In this document: positions 25,446 to 33,626 of the stretch, piece after piece
Layout: the number at the start of each line of letters is the position of its first letter
Position numbering within the stretch: the first letter of the stretch is position 1
Source: Haloterrigena turkmenica DSM 5511
GTDB lineage: Archaea > Halobacteriota > Halobacteria > Halobacteriales > Natrialbaceae
NCBI RefSeq assembly: GCF_000025325.1
Contig: NC_013743.1
Span: 3,472,001 to 3,536,000 of the forward strand
Direction: 5' to 3'
Length of the DNA: 64,000 nt
Notes under the pieces: generated by a model
The model's database searches: none
Seen by the model: only the letters and a program-made list of their open reading frames with translations
What the model was told of the DNA's origin: nothing
Position numbers and translations under genes: made by a program

Positions 25446-25928
25446 ATGTTTCGCTCCGGTACGTTCGTCGCCGAGCACGTCTCGCCGACGACCGCCGATC
25501 AGGTCCAGCCCAACGGCGTCGACCTCACGCTGGACGTCGTCTTCGAACAGCTCGAGCCGGGTCGTATCGGCCGGGACGGCAAGCAGGTCGGCGACCGCGT
25601 CGCCCGCCCGCTCGAGGAACTCGAGCAGAAGGATCCGGACACCTACTACCTGCCACAGGGCGCCTACGTCGCCCGCTACGGCGAACGGATCGAAATTCCG
25701 GAGGGGCACGTCGGCTTCGTCTATCCGCGCTCGTCGCTGATGCGCAACTCCTGTATGCTGAACACGGCCGTCTGGGACGCCGGCTACCAGGGACGCGGCG
25801 AGGGCCTGTTGCAGGTCCACCACGACATCGAGATCGAACGCGGCGCCCGGATCGCCCAGCTAGTTCTCGCGGAAGCCGGCCACGAGGACGTCTACGACGG
25901 GAGTTATCAGGGCGAAGGCCTCGAGTAA
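25446..25928 (+). CDS. dUTPase/dCTP deaminase-family protein
   Basis: 160-residue trimeric-type beta-barrel nucleotidase that keeps dUTP out of DNA or feeds dUMP synthesis. The family motifs are QPNGVDLTLDVVF (motif 1), VYPRSSLMRNSCMLNTAVWDAGYQGRGEG (motifs 2-3, shown by the PRSS and DAGY-G-GEG pieces) and RIAQLVLAEA. Length and the QPNGVDL start are closer to dCTP deaminase (Dcd) than to classic dUTPases. Whether it deaminates dCTP, hydrolyses dUTP or does both cannot be told. The ATG at 25446 follows a T-rich box by about 30 bases. Confidence 0.85.
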   Translation: MFRSGTFVAEHVSPTTADQVQPNGVDLTLDVVFEQLEPGRIGRDGKQVGDRVARPLEELEQKDPDTYYLPQGAYVARYGERIEIPEGHVGFVYPRSSLMRNSCMLNTAVWDAGYQGRGEGLLQVHHDIEIERGARIAQLVLAEAGHEDVYDGSYQGEGLE

Positions 25929-25996
25929 TCGATGGCGGCGGCGGAGCGCCAGTTCGCGTACCCTTTTGCCGATTCCCGTCGGAGGGAGCCGTACCG

Positions 25997-26551
25997 ATGA
26001 TGGCGACGACGCACGTGTTCGCGGGGCTCGCCGCCGTCGCCCCGGTCGCCTACCTGCTGCCGAAACTGTCGACTCCGCTGGCCGTCGGGGCGATACTGGG
26101 TGGTCTCGCGCCCGATTTCGACCTCGTCTTCGACCACCGGCGGACGTTTCACTTCCCGGTGGTGGGCGCCGCGATCGCCGCTCTCGCGGTCGCCGTCGCC
26201 GTCACCGTCCCTGGACCGCTCACGGCCGCGCTCGCGGCCCTCGCCGTCGCCGCGTGGCTCCACGCGGTCAGCGACGCCGCCGGTAGCGGCCCCGAGATGG
26301 ACCCGTGGAACCACCGACACGGACGGGCCGTCTACGATCACGTCCGCGGCCGGTGGCTCCGACCGCGGCGCTGGATCCGGTACGACGGATCCCCCGAAGA
26401 CGCCGCGCTCGCGACCGCCCTCGCGGTGCCCGCGCTGGTGGTCTTCGAGGGCCCGATCGACGTTCTCGTGCTCGTCGGCGTCGCCCTCTCGATCGCCTAC
26501 GCGCTCCTCCGGCGACGGCTGGTCGCGTGGCTCCCCGACTGGCTCGAGTGA
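25997..26551 (+). CDS. YdjM-like membrane-bound metal-dependent hydrolase family protein
   Basis: 184 residues with about four membrane helices. The N-terminal MMATTHVFAGLA and GLAPDFDLVFDHRRTFHFP carry the conserved histidine and aspartates of the DUF457/YdjM family, followed by LHAVSDAAG. The family is annotated as inner-membrane hydrolase but biochemical roles are poorly known. A GGAGGGAG ribosome binding site stands 8 bases before the ATG pair at 25997/26000. No operon partner is obvious. Confidence 0.8.
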   Translation: MMATTHVFAGLAAVAPVAYLLPKLSTPLAVGAILGGLAPDFDLVFDHRRTFHFPVVGAAIAALAVAVAVTVPGPLTAALAALAVAAWLHAVSDAAGSGPEMDPWNHRHGRAVYDHVRGRWLRPRRWIRYDGSPEDAALATALAVPALVVFEGPIDVLVLVGVALSIAYALLRRRLVAWLPDWLE

Positions 26552-26665
26552 GGCTTGGCCAGGAGCGACACTCGACCGACTCGAGCGAGCAGAGCGTCCA
26601 CGACCCGGCGTCGCGCTCGAGCGCGAGTCGGAACGCTGATACTCCAGCCCTTCGAGGCAGTCGGT

Positions 26666-27130
26666 ATGGTTGATGTGTTCCTCGCCCAGACGATTCACCT
26701 GATCTTCGCCGGGATCTGGGCCGGCAGCGTCTTCTACGTCGCGTTCGTCGTGTTGCCCCTCGCGCGGGACGGCGCGTTCAACACGACCAAGCCCCTCGAG
26801 GCGATCTCCGGGAAACTGACCACCATCTCGCGCGTGAGCGCCCTCGTCTTGCTGCTCTCCGGCGGCCACCTTGCCGGACACCGATACACGTCCGCGAGAC
26901 TCTTCGAGACGACCAACGGCCACCTGGTGCTCGGGATGGTCGTCCTCTGGGCGCTCTTGGCGGGTCTCGTCGAGGTCGGCGCGAAGCGACTCGAGACGGG
27001 GCTCAACGGGAAGAAACTCCGCGAGCCGGCGGCCAACGCGCTCCCCGTGTACCGGGCGGGGGCGGTCGTCGCCATCGGGTTGCTCGTCGTCGGCGGCGCG
27101 ATCACGTCCAACGCCGCGGCCCTTCTCTGA
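26666..27130 (+). CDS. CopD-like four-helix membrane protein
   Basis: 154 residues with four hydrophobic helices at about 5-28, 50-66, 84-104 and 128-150. The start VDVFLAQTIHLIFAGIWAGS with a conserved His and the HRYTSARL segment recall the CopD/DUF2269 group of copper or haem-linked membrane proteins. No cysteine motif confirms metal binding. I chose ATG 26666 because the frame upstream is not hydrophobic. Function uncertain. Confidence 0.75.
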   Translation: MVDVFLAQTIHLIFAGIWAGSVFYVAFVVLPLARDGAFNTTKPLEAISGKLTTISRVSALVLLLSGGHLAGHRYTSARLFETTNGHLVLGMVVLWALLAGLVEVGAKRLETGLNGKKLREPAANALPVYRAGAVVAIGLLVVGGAITSNAAALL

Positions 27131-27225
27131 GTCCCGTCGAAAGGCGACTGCCGACTGAACGAGACAGTTCACGCCGCAATCCTGTCGTCCGGACGCCAAC
27201 GAAATCCGGACATTCTTGCGAAAGA

Positions 27226-27233
27226 TACTTAAT
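27226..27233 (+). promoter_or_regulatory. TATA-like box of the 27255 gene
   Basis: TACTTAAT centred about 25 bases before the ATG at 27255, preceded by a GAAAG element that fits a BRE. Confidence 0.5.
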
Positions 27234-27254
27234 CAGTTGCTGTAAGGTACTCGC

Positions 27255-27692
27255 ATGATGATCAGGGGCAAAGAAATGGCGCTGTCGCTGCTGGCGGTCG
27301 GAACGGCCGCAGTCGCCGGATACGCACTTCGCTCGGGTCAGCGCACCGATTCGCCGTCGCGATCGAAAGCGAACCTCGGCGCACGAATCATCGGCCACGA
27401 GGACGTTCCCGACGGGGTGACCGTCGTCGATAGCACCTCCCAGCGACTGGGCGAAATTCCGGGCGCGCGACGCGCCATCGGCCGTGCGGTCCGCAACGAC
27501 GCGCGCGAGGAATGGGAACATGTCACTATCGACCGGGACGGCGCTTGGTCCGTCGTCGACACCGTCCGCGGTTCGCTGCCCTACTACAGCGGTTCCGGTG
27601 GAGAGTACAACGGCGTCTACGTCCGCCACAACGACCGCATCGTCGTCCTCGACGCGATCGGCTGGGCCCGACTCGAGGAGCCGCTGCACTGA
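27255..27692 (+). CDS. Conserved haloarchaeal protein with N-terminal membrane helix
   Basis: 145 residues. One hydrophobic segment at about 9-24 (LSLLAVGTAAVAGYAL) could be a membrane anchor or uncleaved signal. The remainder is a compact soluble domain with the segments VPDGVTVVDSTSQRLGEIP, IDRDGAWSVVDTVRGSLPYY and IVVLDAIGWARLEEP. No known motif. It has its own clear promoter. The region after it (27693-27950) holds only a T-rich stretch and no gene. Confidence 0.7.
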   Translation: MMIRGKEMALSLLAVGTAAVAGYALRSGQRTDSPSRSKANLGARIIGHEDVPDGVTVVDSTSQRLGEIPGARRAIGRAVRNDAREEWEHVTIDRDGAWSVVDTVRGSLPYYSGSGGEYNGVYVRHNDRIVVLDAIGWARLEEPLH

Positions 27693-27950
27693 TCGGCCGG
27701 CCGACTCGAGCCACTGTGTTGTTCGCGAGCGAGCGGGAATTCTAGCGGTGCTTCTCGGTTCGTTCTTCGTTCTTCGTTCGCCGATATCGCCCAGCGACCG
27801 TGCTATCGTTTCGCGCGAAGCTGTGAGTCCGGCGTATCAGCTCGTAGAGAGCGACGCGATGGCGCTCCGCGCGCTCGAGTCCGCGGGCCGGACGCGACCG
27901 GGGGCCGCGAAATCACAACCACTACCACCGAGCCCCGCCGAGTGGTCTCC

Positions 27951-28850
27951 ATGGAACTGGGCGTAATCGGACTCGGACGCATGGGACAGATCGTCGTCGA
28001 CCGCAGCCTCGAGGCCGGCCACGACGTCGTCGCCTTCGACCTCGACGCGGAAGCCGTCGCGACGGCCGCCGACGCCGGCGCCGAACCGGCCGACTCGATC
28101 GCCGACCTCACCGACCGACTCGGCGAGGAGAAGCGCATCTGGCTGATGGTACCCGCCGGCGAGGCCGTCGACGCGACCCTCGAGGAACTCGAGGCACACC
28201 TCGATTCGGACGACGTCGTCGTCGACGGCGGCAACTCCTACTTCGAGGACTCCGTGCGCCGTGCAGAGGCCTGTCCCGCGGCGTATCTGGACTGTGGCAC
28301 CTCCGGGGGGCCCGCGGGCGCGGAACTGGGCTTCTCGCTGATGATCGGCGGCCCCGAGTGGGCCTACGACGAACTGACGCCCGTCTTCGACGCGGTCGCG
28401 ACCGGCCCCGACGGCCACGAACGGATGGGGCCCGCCGGCTCGGGCCACTACGTGAAGATGATCCACAACGGCGTCGAGTACGCCCTGATGCAGACCTACG
28501 GCGAGGGCTTCGAGTTGCTCCACGAGGGCCGCTACGATCTGGACCTCGAATCGGTCGCCTCGGTCTGGAACAACGGCGCCGTCATCCGATCGTGGCTGCT
28601 CGAGCTCTGCGAGGAGTCGTTCCGCGAGGAGGGCAACGACCTCGGAACCGTCGCCGACCGCGTCGAGGGCGGCTCGACCGGCACCTGGACCGTCCAGGAA
28701 GCCTTAGAACAGGAGGTGCCGCTCCCCCTGATCTATACGGCGCTCGCCGAACGGTTCGGCTCGCGGGCCGACGACGGCCGCTTCTCGCGGCGCCTCGCGA
28801 ACCGGCTTCGGTACGGATTCGGCCGCCACGACGTCCCGCGACGCGATTGA
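27951..28850 (+). CDS. gnd: 6-phosphogluconate dehydrogenase (decarboxylating, NAD type)
   Basis: 299-residue enzyme of the oxidative pentose phosphate pathway forming ribulose 5-phosphate. The Rossmann motif GLGRMG is at residues 7-12 with FDLDAEAV after strand 2, where the acidic residue favours NAD over NADP. Substrate-binding blocks are GTSGGPAGAELG and GPAGSGHYVKMIHNGVEYALMQ with the catalytic lysine. It is the short (about 300-residue) form known from haloarchaea, where this pathway supplies pentoses. The start at 27951 begins directly with the first beta strand. Confidence 0.93.
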   Translation: MELGVIGLGRMGQIVVDRSLEAGHDVVAFDLDAEAVATAADAGAEPADSIADLTDRLGEEKRIWLMVPAGEAVDATLEELEAHLDSDDVVVDGGNSYFEDSVRRAEACPAAYLDCGTSGGPAGAELGFSLMIGGPEWAYDELTPVFDAVATGPDGHERMGPAGSGHYVKMIHNGVEYALMQTYGEGFELLHEGRYDLDLESVASVWNNGAVIRSWLLELCEESFREEGNDLGTVADRVEGGSTGTWTVQEALEQEVPLPLIYTALAERFGSRADDGRFSRRLANRLRYGFGRHDVPRRD

Positions 28851-29046
28851 CGGCCGCGAAACCCGTCGGAAACGGACGCGCAATTCCGAAGCACATATAC
28901 GACCGTTCGAAGTAGTTCGGCGCGAACGCGTTCGGGGGGTGGCGCTGGCCCCGACAGTTCGCCCGGACGGACTGTAATTTTGCCTGTCGGATTCGGTCCG
29001 AAAAATTGAGTCATTTTCTTTACTCCCGCTCCCAACAGCGTTAGTT

Positions 29047-29346
29047 ATGAACTCCGAGTATTCGACGACAGTGGCGGCCGGCGACGACGACCCGAGTATG
29101 GCCGTCATCGAACTCGTCGCCGACGCCTCCGGAATCGATCCCCTCGAACTCGACCCGCTCTACAACGTCATCGATCCCGAAGTCATCGACTCCCTCTCCT
29201 CGAGTACCGGCTTCTCGTCGCTCGAATTCGAGTACGCCGGCCACACCGTCGTCGTCGACGGAACTGGCAACGAGATCGAGATCTCGCTCGAGCCCGTCAC
29301 GATCGGCTCCGACCGATCCTCCGGCGTTTCCGGTCCCTCCCTGTAG
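29047..29346 (+). CDS. HalOD1 output-domain protein
   Basis: 99 residues made of a single haloarchaeal output domain: PSMAVIELVADASGIDPLELDPLYNVIDPEVID followed by a beta hairpin (FEYAGHTVVVDGTGNEIEISL). HalOD1 often ends response regulators and is thought to give a signalling output, but here it stands alone. T-rich sequence (TTTTCTTTAC near 29013) may be its TATA box. It lies before the nuclease cluster but is probably a separate transcript. Confidence 0.8.
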   Translation: MNSEYSTTVAAGDDDPSMAVIELVADASGIDPLELDPLYNVIDPEVIDSLSSSTGFSSLEFEYAGHTVVVDGTGNEIEISLEPVTIGSDRSSGVSGPSL

Positions 29347-29465
29347 GCTGTTTTCGCGGTCGTCCGTCAGCGCTCCATCGAACGCCCAGTCGTTGTTTTC
29401 GATCAGTCCGCGCTCGAGACAGTCCAGACCGTTTATCTCTCGCGAGCCTAACCGATAGCGAGTGA

Positions 29466-30956
29466 ATGGGTGAACGCAAACGGAACATCGCCGTCCGGTT
29501 CTTCGGCGGTGCGGGGAACTACACTGCCGTCCTCGAGGAATTCTGCCACTACGTCCTCACCGAGGACCCGGATCTGGAGGGGGCGCTCGAGTGGGTGAAA
29601 GCCAATACGCGGGCGACCAGCGATGCGGGAATCGCCGACCGACTGCGATTTCTCGAGTCGATCGGGCTGCTCGCGCTCGAGGAAGCGCAGGTCGAACTCA
29701 CCGATCGAGGGATTCGGTGGGTCGCGGAGTCGGACCCCGAGATCCTGTTCGATGCGCTCGTCGAGAACGTCCACGGGTTCGAGACGCTGCTCGAAGCGCT
29801 GCTCGAGGGACCACAGACGGACGCCGAACTGGGCGACGCGATCGCGGCCGACCACCCGGCGTTCGACTGGACTGACCCGTCCGGTCCCGCACAGCACCGC
29901 GGCTGGCTGCAGAGCCTCGGCTACGTCGAGCGGTCGGCCGGACTGAATTCGCTGACCGACAGCGGGGAGCGGCTGGCCCGGCGGATCGCGTCCCGGCTGC
30001 CGACCCTCGAGCCCGGGACCGACTACGCACAGTCGGAACTCGAGGCGGCGTTCGACACGGGTTTCGGCTCCTACATCAAGGGAATCAACCCGCGAACGGA
30101 CGACGACGGAGAACTGGCGTACATCATCCTGAAGGCTCGCGAGGACGGCCCGTACGGCGACGACCTCACGGGCGAGCGGTTTACCTACATCGGAGAAGGT
30201 GTCCCCTCGAAAGGTGACCAGCAGTTGACGCCCGCGAACGGGGCGCTGGTCAATCACGCCGAAGGGGCCGTCGTGCCGATCTACTTCTTCTACCAGCCGG
30301 CGGACGCGGATCGACTCCGGTACGAGGGACTGGTCGACATCGTCGACGCCGAGTACGTGGCCGATCCGGGCGGCGAGCGACTGGTGTATCGGTTCACGAT
30401 GGAACGACTCGAGATCGAAGACCCGACCGAGTTCGAGGCGCTCGCGGACTCGGTGGTCGACGGCGACACCGAAACCGGTAGCGCATCGGCCGAGAGCGAG
30501 ACGAGCGACGACTCCGACGGGAGCGAACCGCCCCTCACCGCAGACGAGGAGGAGTTCACCGCGACGCAGCGGCGGGTGCGCTCGAGCACCTTCGCGAAGC
30601 GGGTCAAAACCGCCTACGGCCGGCGCTGTGCGATCTGTGGCGCGTCCCGCGAGTCGCCCGCCGGAACCGTCGACATCGAAGCTGCCCACATCTACCCGAA
30701 GAAGGAGAACGGCCGCGATACTGTCCGCAACGGGCTCGCGCTCTGCCGACTCCACCACTGGGCGTTCGACGCCGGCTGGCTCGCGGTGACCGACGACTAC
30801 CGCGTGCTGGTCGCCGATCGCCCCGATCTCGAGGGATACGAGGAGTTCGCGCGACTCGAGGGCGAGGAACTAACGCTCCCCGCAGCGGAAGTGAAACGGC
30901 CGCACGCGACGTTCCTTGCCGCGCATCGAGAGCGACACGGGTTCGAATCGTCGTAG
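29466..30956 (+). CDS. Probable type IV restriction enzyme (ScoMcrA-like SRA plus HNH)
   Basis: 496 residues. Residues 1-185 hold two winged-helix-like parts (DAGIADRLRFLESIGLL, AQHRGWLQSLGYVERS). Residues about 195-315 match a ScoMcrA-type SRA domain: YIILKAREDGPYGDD, RFTYIGEGVPSKGDQQL and PIYFFYQP. After an acidic linker (320-365) comes an HNH nuclease: Cys388, Cys391, the AAHIYPK histidine 408 and NGLALCRLHHWAFD (Cys427, His430). This layout cleaves DNA carrying foreign base or backbone modification in known relatives. Whether the N-terminus senses phosphorothioate is not visible. Start at the ATG at 29466. Confidence 0.82.
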   Translation: MGERKRNIAVRFFGGAGNYTAVLEEFCHYVLTEDPDLEGALEWVKANTRATSDAGIADRLRFLESIGLLALEEAQVELTDRGIRWVAESDPEILFDALVENVHGFETLLEALLEGPQTDAELGDAIAADHPAFDWTDPSGPAQHRGWLQSLGYVERSAGLNSLTDSGERLARRIASRLPTLEPGTDYAQSELEAAFDTGFGSYIKGINPRTDDDGELAYIILKAREDGPYGDDLTGERFTYIGEGVPSKGDQQLTPANGALVNHAEGAVVPIYFFYQPADADRLRYEGLVDIVDAEYVADPGGERLVYRFTMERLEIEDPTEFEALADSVVDGDTETGSASAESETSDDSDGSEPPLTADEEEFTATQRRVRSSTFAKRVKTAYGRRCAICGASRESPAGTVDIEAAHIYPKKENGRDTVRNGLALCRLHHWAFDAGWLAVTDDYRVLVADRPDLEGYEEFARLEGEELTLPAAEVKRPHATFLAAHRERHGFESS

Positions 30957-30962
30957 ACGGTC

Positions 30963-31316
30963 TCAGTACTCGTCCCGCACGTTGTCGATCTGGCACTGCA
31001 CGCAGAGATCGTCGGCGAAACAGGAGACGCTGTCGTGGGGACAGTCGTGGTCTTCGACCTGCACCGACTGCCGGCGTTTCTCCCGTCGCCAGACGCGCTC
31101 CCAGTCGTCGATGTCCATGTCGGCGGAGGTGAACACGACGGAGCCGTCGCCGGCGACGATCTTCGCCGCCGTGACCGCGTGCTGGCATTCCTTGACGCGG
31201 TCGATCGCGTCCTCGTAGGACGAACAGCGGATCTCCTCGGTTCCCGACTCGTCGTCCAAGAGCCGCACCGTGATCGAGCCGTCGTACTCCTCCGTCGGCT
31301 CCAGCCCGTGGGTCAT
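30963..31316 (-). CDS. Conserved haloarchaeal protein with C-terminal zinc-knuckle-like cysteines
   Basis: 117 residues. N-terminal alpha/beta part (DGSITVRLLDDESGTEEIRC, AITAAKIVAG-like VTAAKIVAGDGSVVF) and a C-terminal CPHDSVSCFADDLCVQCQ cluster with four cysteines and one histidine that could bind zinc. No enzyme motif. It lies 6 bases from the end of the SRA-HNH gene (convergent) and 52 bases from the nuclease gene that follows on its own strand. Function unknown. Confidence 0.7.
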   Translation of the reverse strand: MTHGLEPTEEYDGSITVRLLDDESGTEEIRCSSYEDAIDRVKECQHAVTAAKIVAGDGSVVFTSADMDIDDWERVWRREKRRQSVQVEDHDCPHDSVSCFADDLCVQCQIDNVRDEY

Positions 31317-31368
31317 AGTTGATACTATCCGAACGAGGTGAAAAATGGCGGGGAAGGACCCCTCGCGT

Positions 31369-32616
31369 TCAGACCGGCTCGCGAAGCGCCCAGACGTCGT
31401 CGCGGGGCTCGAGGCGGTGCGGCTCCGCGCCGCGCTCGGTCACGATTCCGGTGTGGTACAGCATCGCTTTCAGCTGGAAGACGGTCGGTGCGTGGTAGAC
31501 GGTGCCGTCCGCGAGCGCCTCGCGTCGCAACTCGCCGTCCTCGGTCAACGCACGCCGGCGAACGTCGTCGTCCCCGCGGAGGAACAGCTCCACGGTGAAG
31601 GTCGGGTGAGTCTCGTGGAGGTGTACCACGAGATCCACGAGCGACGGCTCGGGTTGCCAGTCGTCGTGCATCGCCTGCAGTTCGGCGACGAGCAGCTCCG
31701 TCGCCGGATACTCGAAGACGACGCGGCGAGCGAGTTGCCCCCAGCCGGGCGCGAGGTCGACGAACCGTTTCCGCGATCGGTACCAGTCCTCGAACTCTGC
31801 GAGAGCCGCCTCGACGCTGCCGCACCGTCTCGTCGCGAATCGCAGCACCTCCTGGCCGAGCGAGGTGAGTTCGACGCCGCGCGGTCCGTCCTCGATTAGT
31901 CCCAGAAACGCGGCCCCCTGTCTGGCGCTGTCGACGGCGCCGACGACCTTGTACTCCGACAGCAGGGCCGCAGTCTCACCGTCGGCGTAGTGGGCCAGCG
32001 GGTAGCCGAGGTAGTTCTTCGGATGGTTCAGCCCGAACGACTTGTTCGCCACGCCCTGCGCACCGGCCTGGAACCGCAGCGCCGTCGCCTCGCTCGAGGT
32101 CCGATTACCGACGATCCGGGGCACCTCGAGCGCCTCGACGTCGCCGGCGGCGTCGACGCCCAGCACGCCGACGTTCAACTCTCGTGCCAGCGTCCGATCG
32201 GTCTCGGAAATCGCCGCCGTCGGCGCCGCGAGGTACGCCGCGTTGGCCTCGTGGAGTCGGTCGTAGGCCTGGACGATCCCGCGTTGCGTGTCCACGCCGC
32301 CGCTGGCGTACCCCTTCGCCTCGATGGCGATCAGCGGCGGTTCGTCGCCCAGTCGTTCGACCGCAAGCAGGTCCGACTCGAGGTCGCGAACGCCCACGAG
32401 ATCCGGATAACCGCCGCCGATCTGCACGTGGTTGAACGGCGCCAGCCGGTCCCGGATCGCCGGCTCGATGGGGCGTCCGGGCAGCCACTCGTCCTGTGAG
32501 AACTGCGTGTCGGCCACGACGTACGATCGTTCCTCGCCCCCCTCGGTCGGAAAGAGCCGCCGCTTGGTGTGGGCCAGCACCTGCGGTTCGGAGAGGGATC
32601 CGGCCGCGCTACTCAT
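31369..32616 (-). CDS. PD-(D/E)XK nuclease-like protein
   Basis: 415 residues. The N-terminal third contains GGGYPDLVGVRD (Asp72) followed about 27 residues later by LIAIEAKGYASGG (Glu99, Lys101), the spacing of a PD-(D/E)XK active site, then a QRGIVQAYDR helix. The rest is helical with winged-helix-like parts (LTSLGQEVLRFATRRCG, AMLYHTGIVT) as in other haloarchaeal restriction-like proteins. I start at 32616 (MSSAAGS). It follows an SRA-HNH enzyme on the other strand, so a defence role is plausible but unproven. Confidence 0.7.
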   Translation of the reverse strand: MSSAAGSLSEPQVLAHTKRRLFPTEGGEERSYVVADTQFSQDEWLPGRPIEPAIRDRLAPFNHVQIGGGYPDLVGVRDLESDLLAVERLGDEPPLIAIEAKGYASGGVDTQRGIVQAYDRLHEANAAYLAAPTAAISETDRTLARELNVGVLGVDAAGDVEALEVPRIVGNRTSSEATALRFQAGAQGVANKSFGLNHPKNYLGYPLAHYADGETAALLSEYKVVGAVDSARQGAAFLGLIEDGPRGVELTSLGQEVLRFATRRCGSVEAALAEFEDWYRSRKRFVDLAPGWGQLARRVVFEYPATELLVAELQAMHDDWQPEPSLVDLVVHLHETHPTFTVELFLRGDDDVRRRALTEDGELRREALADGTVYHAPTVFQLKAMLYHTGIVTERGAEPHRLEPRDDVWALREPV

Positions 32617-32717
32617 GGGCCACGATTCGTCACGGCCGTCAATAATGTTCCGGCAGACCGACGGGTCGACAGCCGCTGTACGACTGCCGGCTCGGCGATC
32701 CACCGCTGGGTGGGACT

Positions 32718-32820
32718 GAAAGGGGCGAGGACTCTCGGGGAAGGCGGGCGACGCAAGGACCGCAGGACGGAGTCCGAGGACCGCAGCGAGCCCTCCGACT
32801 CGAGAGTCCTCGGGGCTTTC
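32718..32820. repeat. Long stem-loop element (possible RNA or repeat)
   Basis: GAAAG (32718-32722) plus CGAGGACTCTCG (32726-32737) pairs with CGAGAGTCCTCG (32801-32812) plus CTTTC (32816-32820). The 63-base loop contains GGACCGCAG twice. It starts right after GTGGGACT and sits in the gap between two minus-strand genes. The GACTGAAAGGGGC...GGGGCTTTC frame looks like a dispersed haloarchaeal element. It could be a terminator for the upstream small gene, a small RNA or a non-autonomous element. Confidence 0.55.
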
Positions 32821-32851
32821 GAGGTAGCGTCGTCGACGACCGCTCGAACGC

Positions 32852-33040
32852 TTACTCCACGCCGAATGCCCCGGACTCGAGTTCGCTGACGATCCCGACC
32901 ATCACGCCAACGAGGCCCAGAATCACGAGCGCGACGCCGACGGTCCACTGCGGCGAGCCCCGCACGAACAGGTCGACGAGCCAGAGCGCGCCGACGAGGA
33001 CGAGGCCGCCGGCGACGATCAGGCGGACGAACCGCTCCAT
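32852..33040 (-). CDS. Small two-helix membrane protein
   Basis: 62 residues with two hydrophobic helices at about 5-25 and 33-55 (TVGVALVILGLVGVMVGIVS), ending acidic. It is too short for family assignment. It has its own ATG at 33040 and the coding bias of its neighbours. It lies between the DUF393 gene (divergent) and the stem-loop element downstream. Function unknown. Confidence 0.55.
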   Translation of the reverse strand: MERFVRLIVAGGLVLVGALWLVDLFVRGSPQWTVGVALVILGLVGVMVGIVSELESGAFGVE

Positions 33041-33172
33041 ACGCCCGGTTTCACCGCCCGAGCCCAAATATTCGGTCGTTCGACGGCCCGCCTCGAGTTC
33101 GATGGCCCGCCTCGAGCGCCTCACCTGCGAATCCGAGACAGCGGTTTGTGTCTCGAGCCCGTACCACGATCC

Positions 33173-33568
33173 ATGCTCGAGCCGACCCTCGTCTACGACG
33201 ACGACTGCGGCTTCTGTACGTGGTGGGCCGACTACTTCGACGAGCGGACGGACCTCCACATCGTGGGCTTCAGCGACCTGCCGGACCACCCCGACATCCG
33301 CGAGCGGCTGCCCGAGTACTACGAGGAGTGCTCCCATCTCGTGACCGAGAGGCGCGTCTACTCCTGTGGCGCCTCGATCGAGGAGGCGCTGCGCCGGTAC
33401 GACAGCGGCGGCCCCGTCGCCGAAACGCTCGGCTTCCTGCGGAACTTCGAGGACTACGCGCGGATCCGCGAGTGGGGGTACCGACAGGTGGCGGACAACC
33501 GCGACACGTGGGGAAAACTCATGTCCAAGACGCCACCGGCACGCCAGCAGTCGGACGACGAGCGGTGA
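33173..33568 (+). CDS. DUF393 thiol-disulfide-oxidoreductase-like protein
   Basis: 131 residues. The N-terminal LVYDDDCGFCTWWADYF carries the DxxCxxC motif of the DCC/DUF393 family, likened to thiol oxidoreductases. A second block YSCGASIEEALRRY and FLRNFEDYARIREWGYRQVA follow as in family members. Start at ATG 33173; the reading frame upstream has no similarity. The adjacent gene (convergent) encodes a lipase-maturation-factor-like protein; DUF393 and LMF1 neighbours or fusions are known in other genomes, which suggests a linked role in disulfide or membrane protein handling. Confidence 0.8.
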   Translation: MLEPTLVYDDDCGFCTWWADYFDERTDLHIVGFSDLPDHPDIRERLPEYYEECSHLVTERRVYSCGASIEEALRRYDSGGPVAETLGFLRNFEDYARIREWGYRQVADNRDTWGKLMSKTPPARQQSDDER

Positions 33569-33626
33569 GACGACCGGCGGGCGCTCGAACAGATTCGGTT
33601 CGAGTCTCGATCCCCGGACCACCCGC

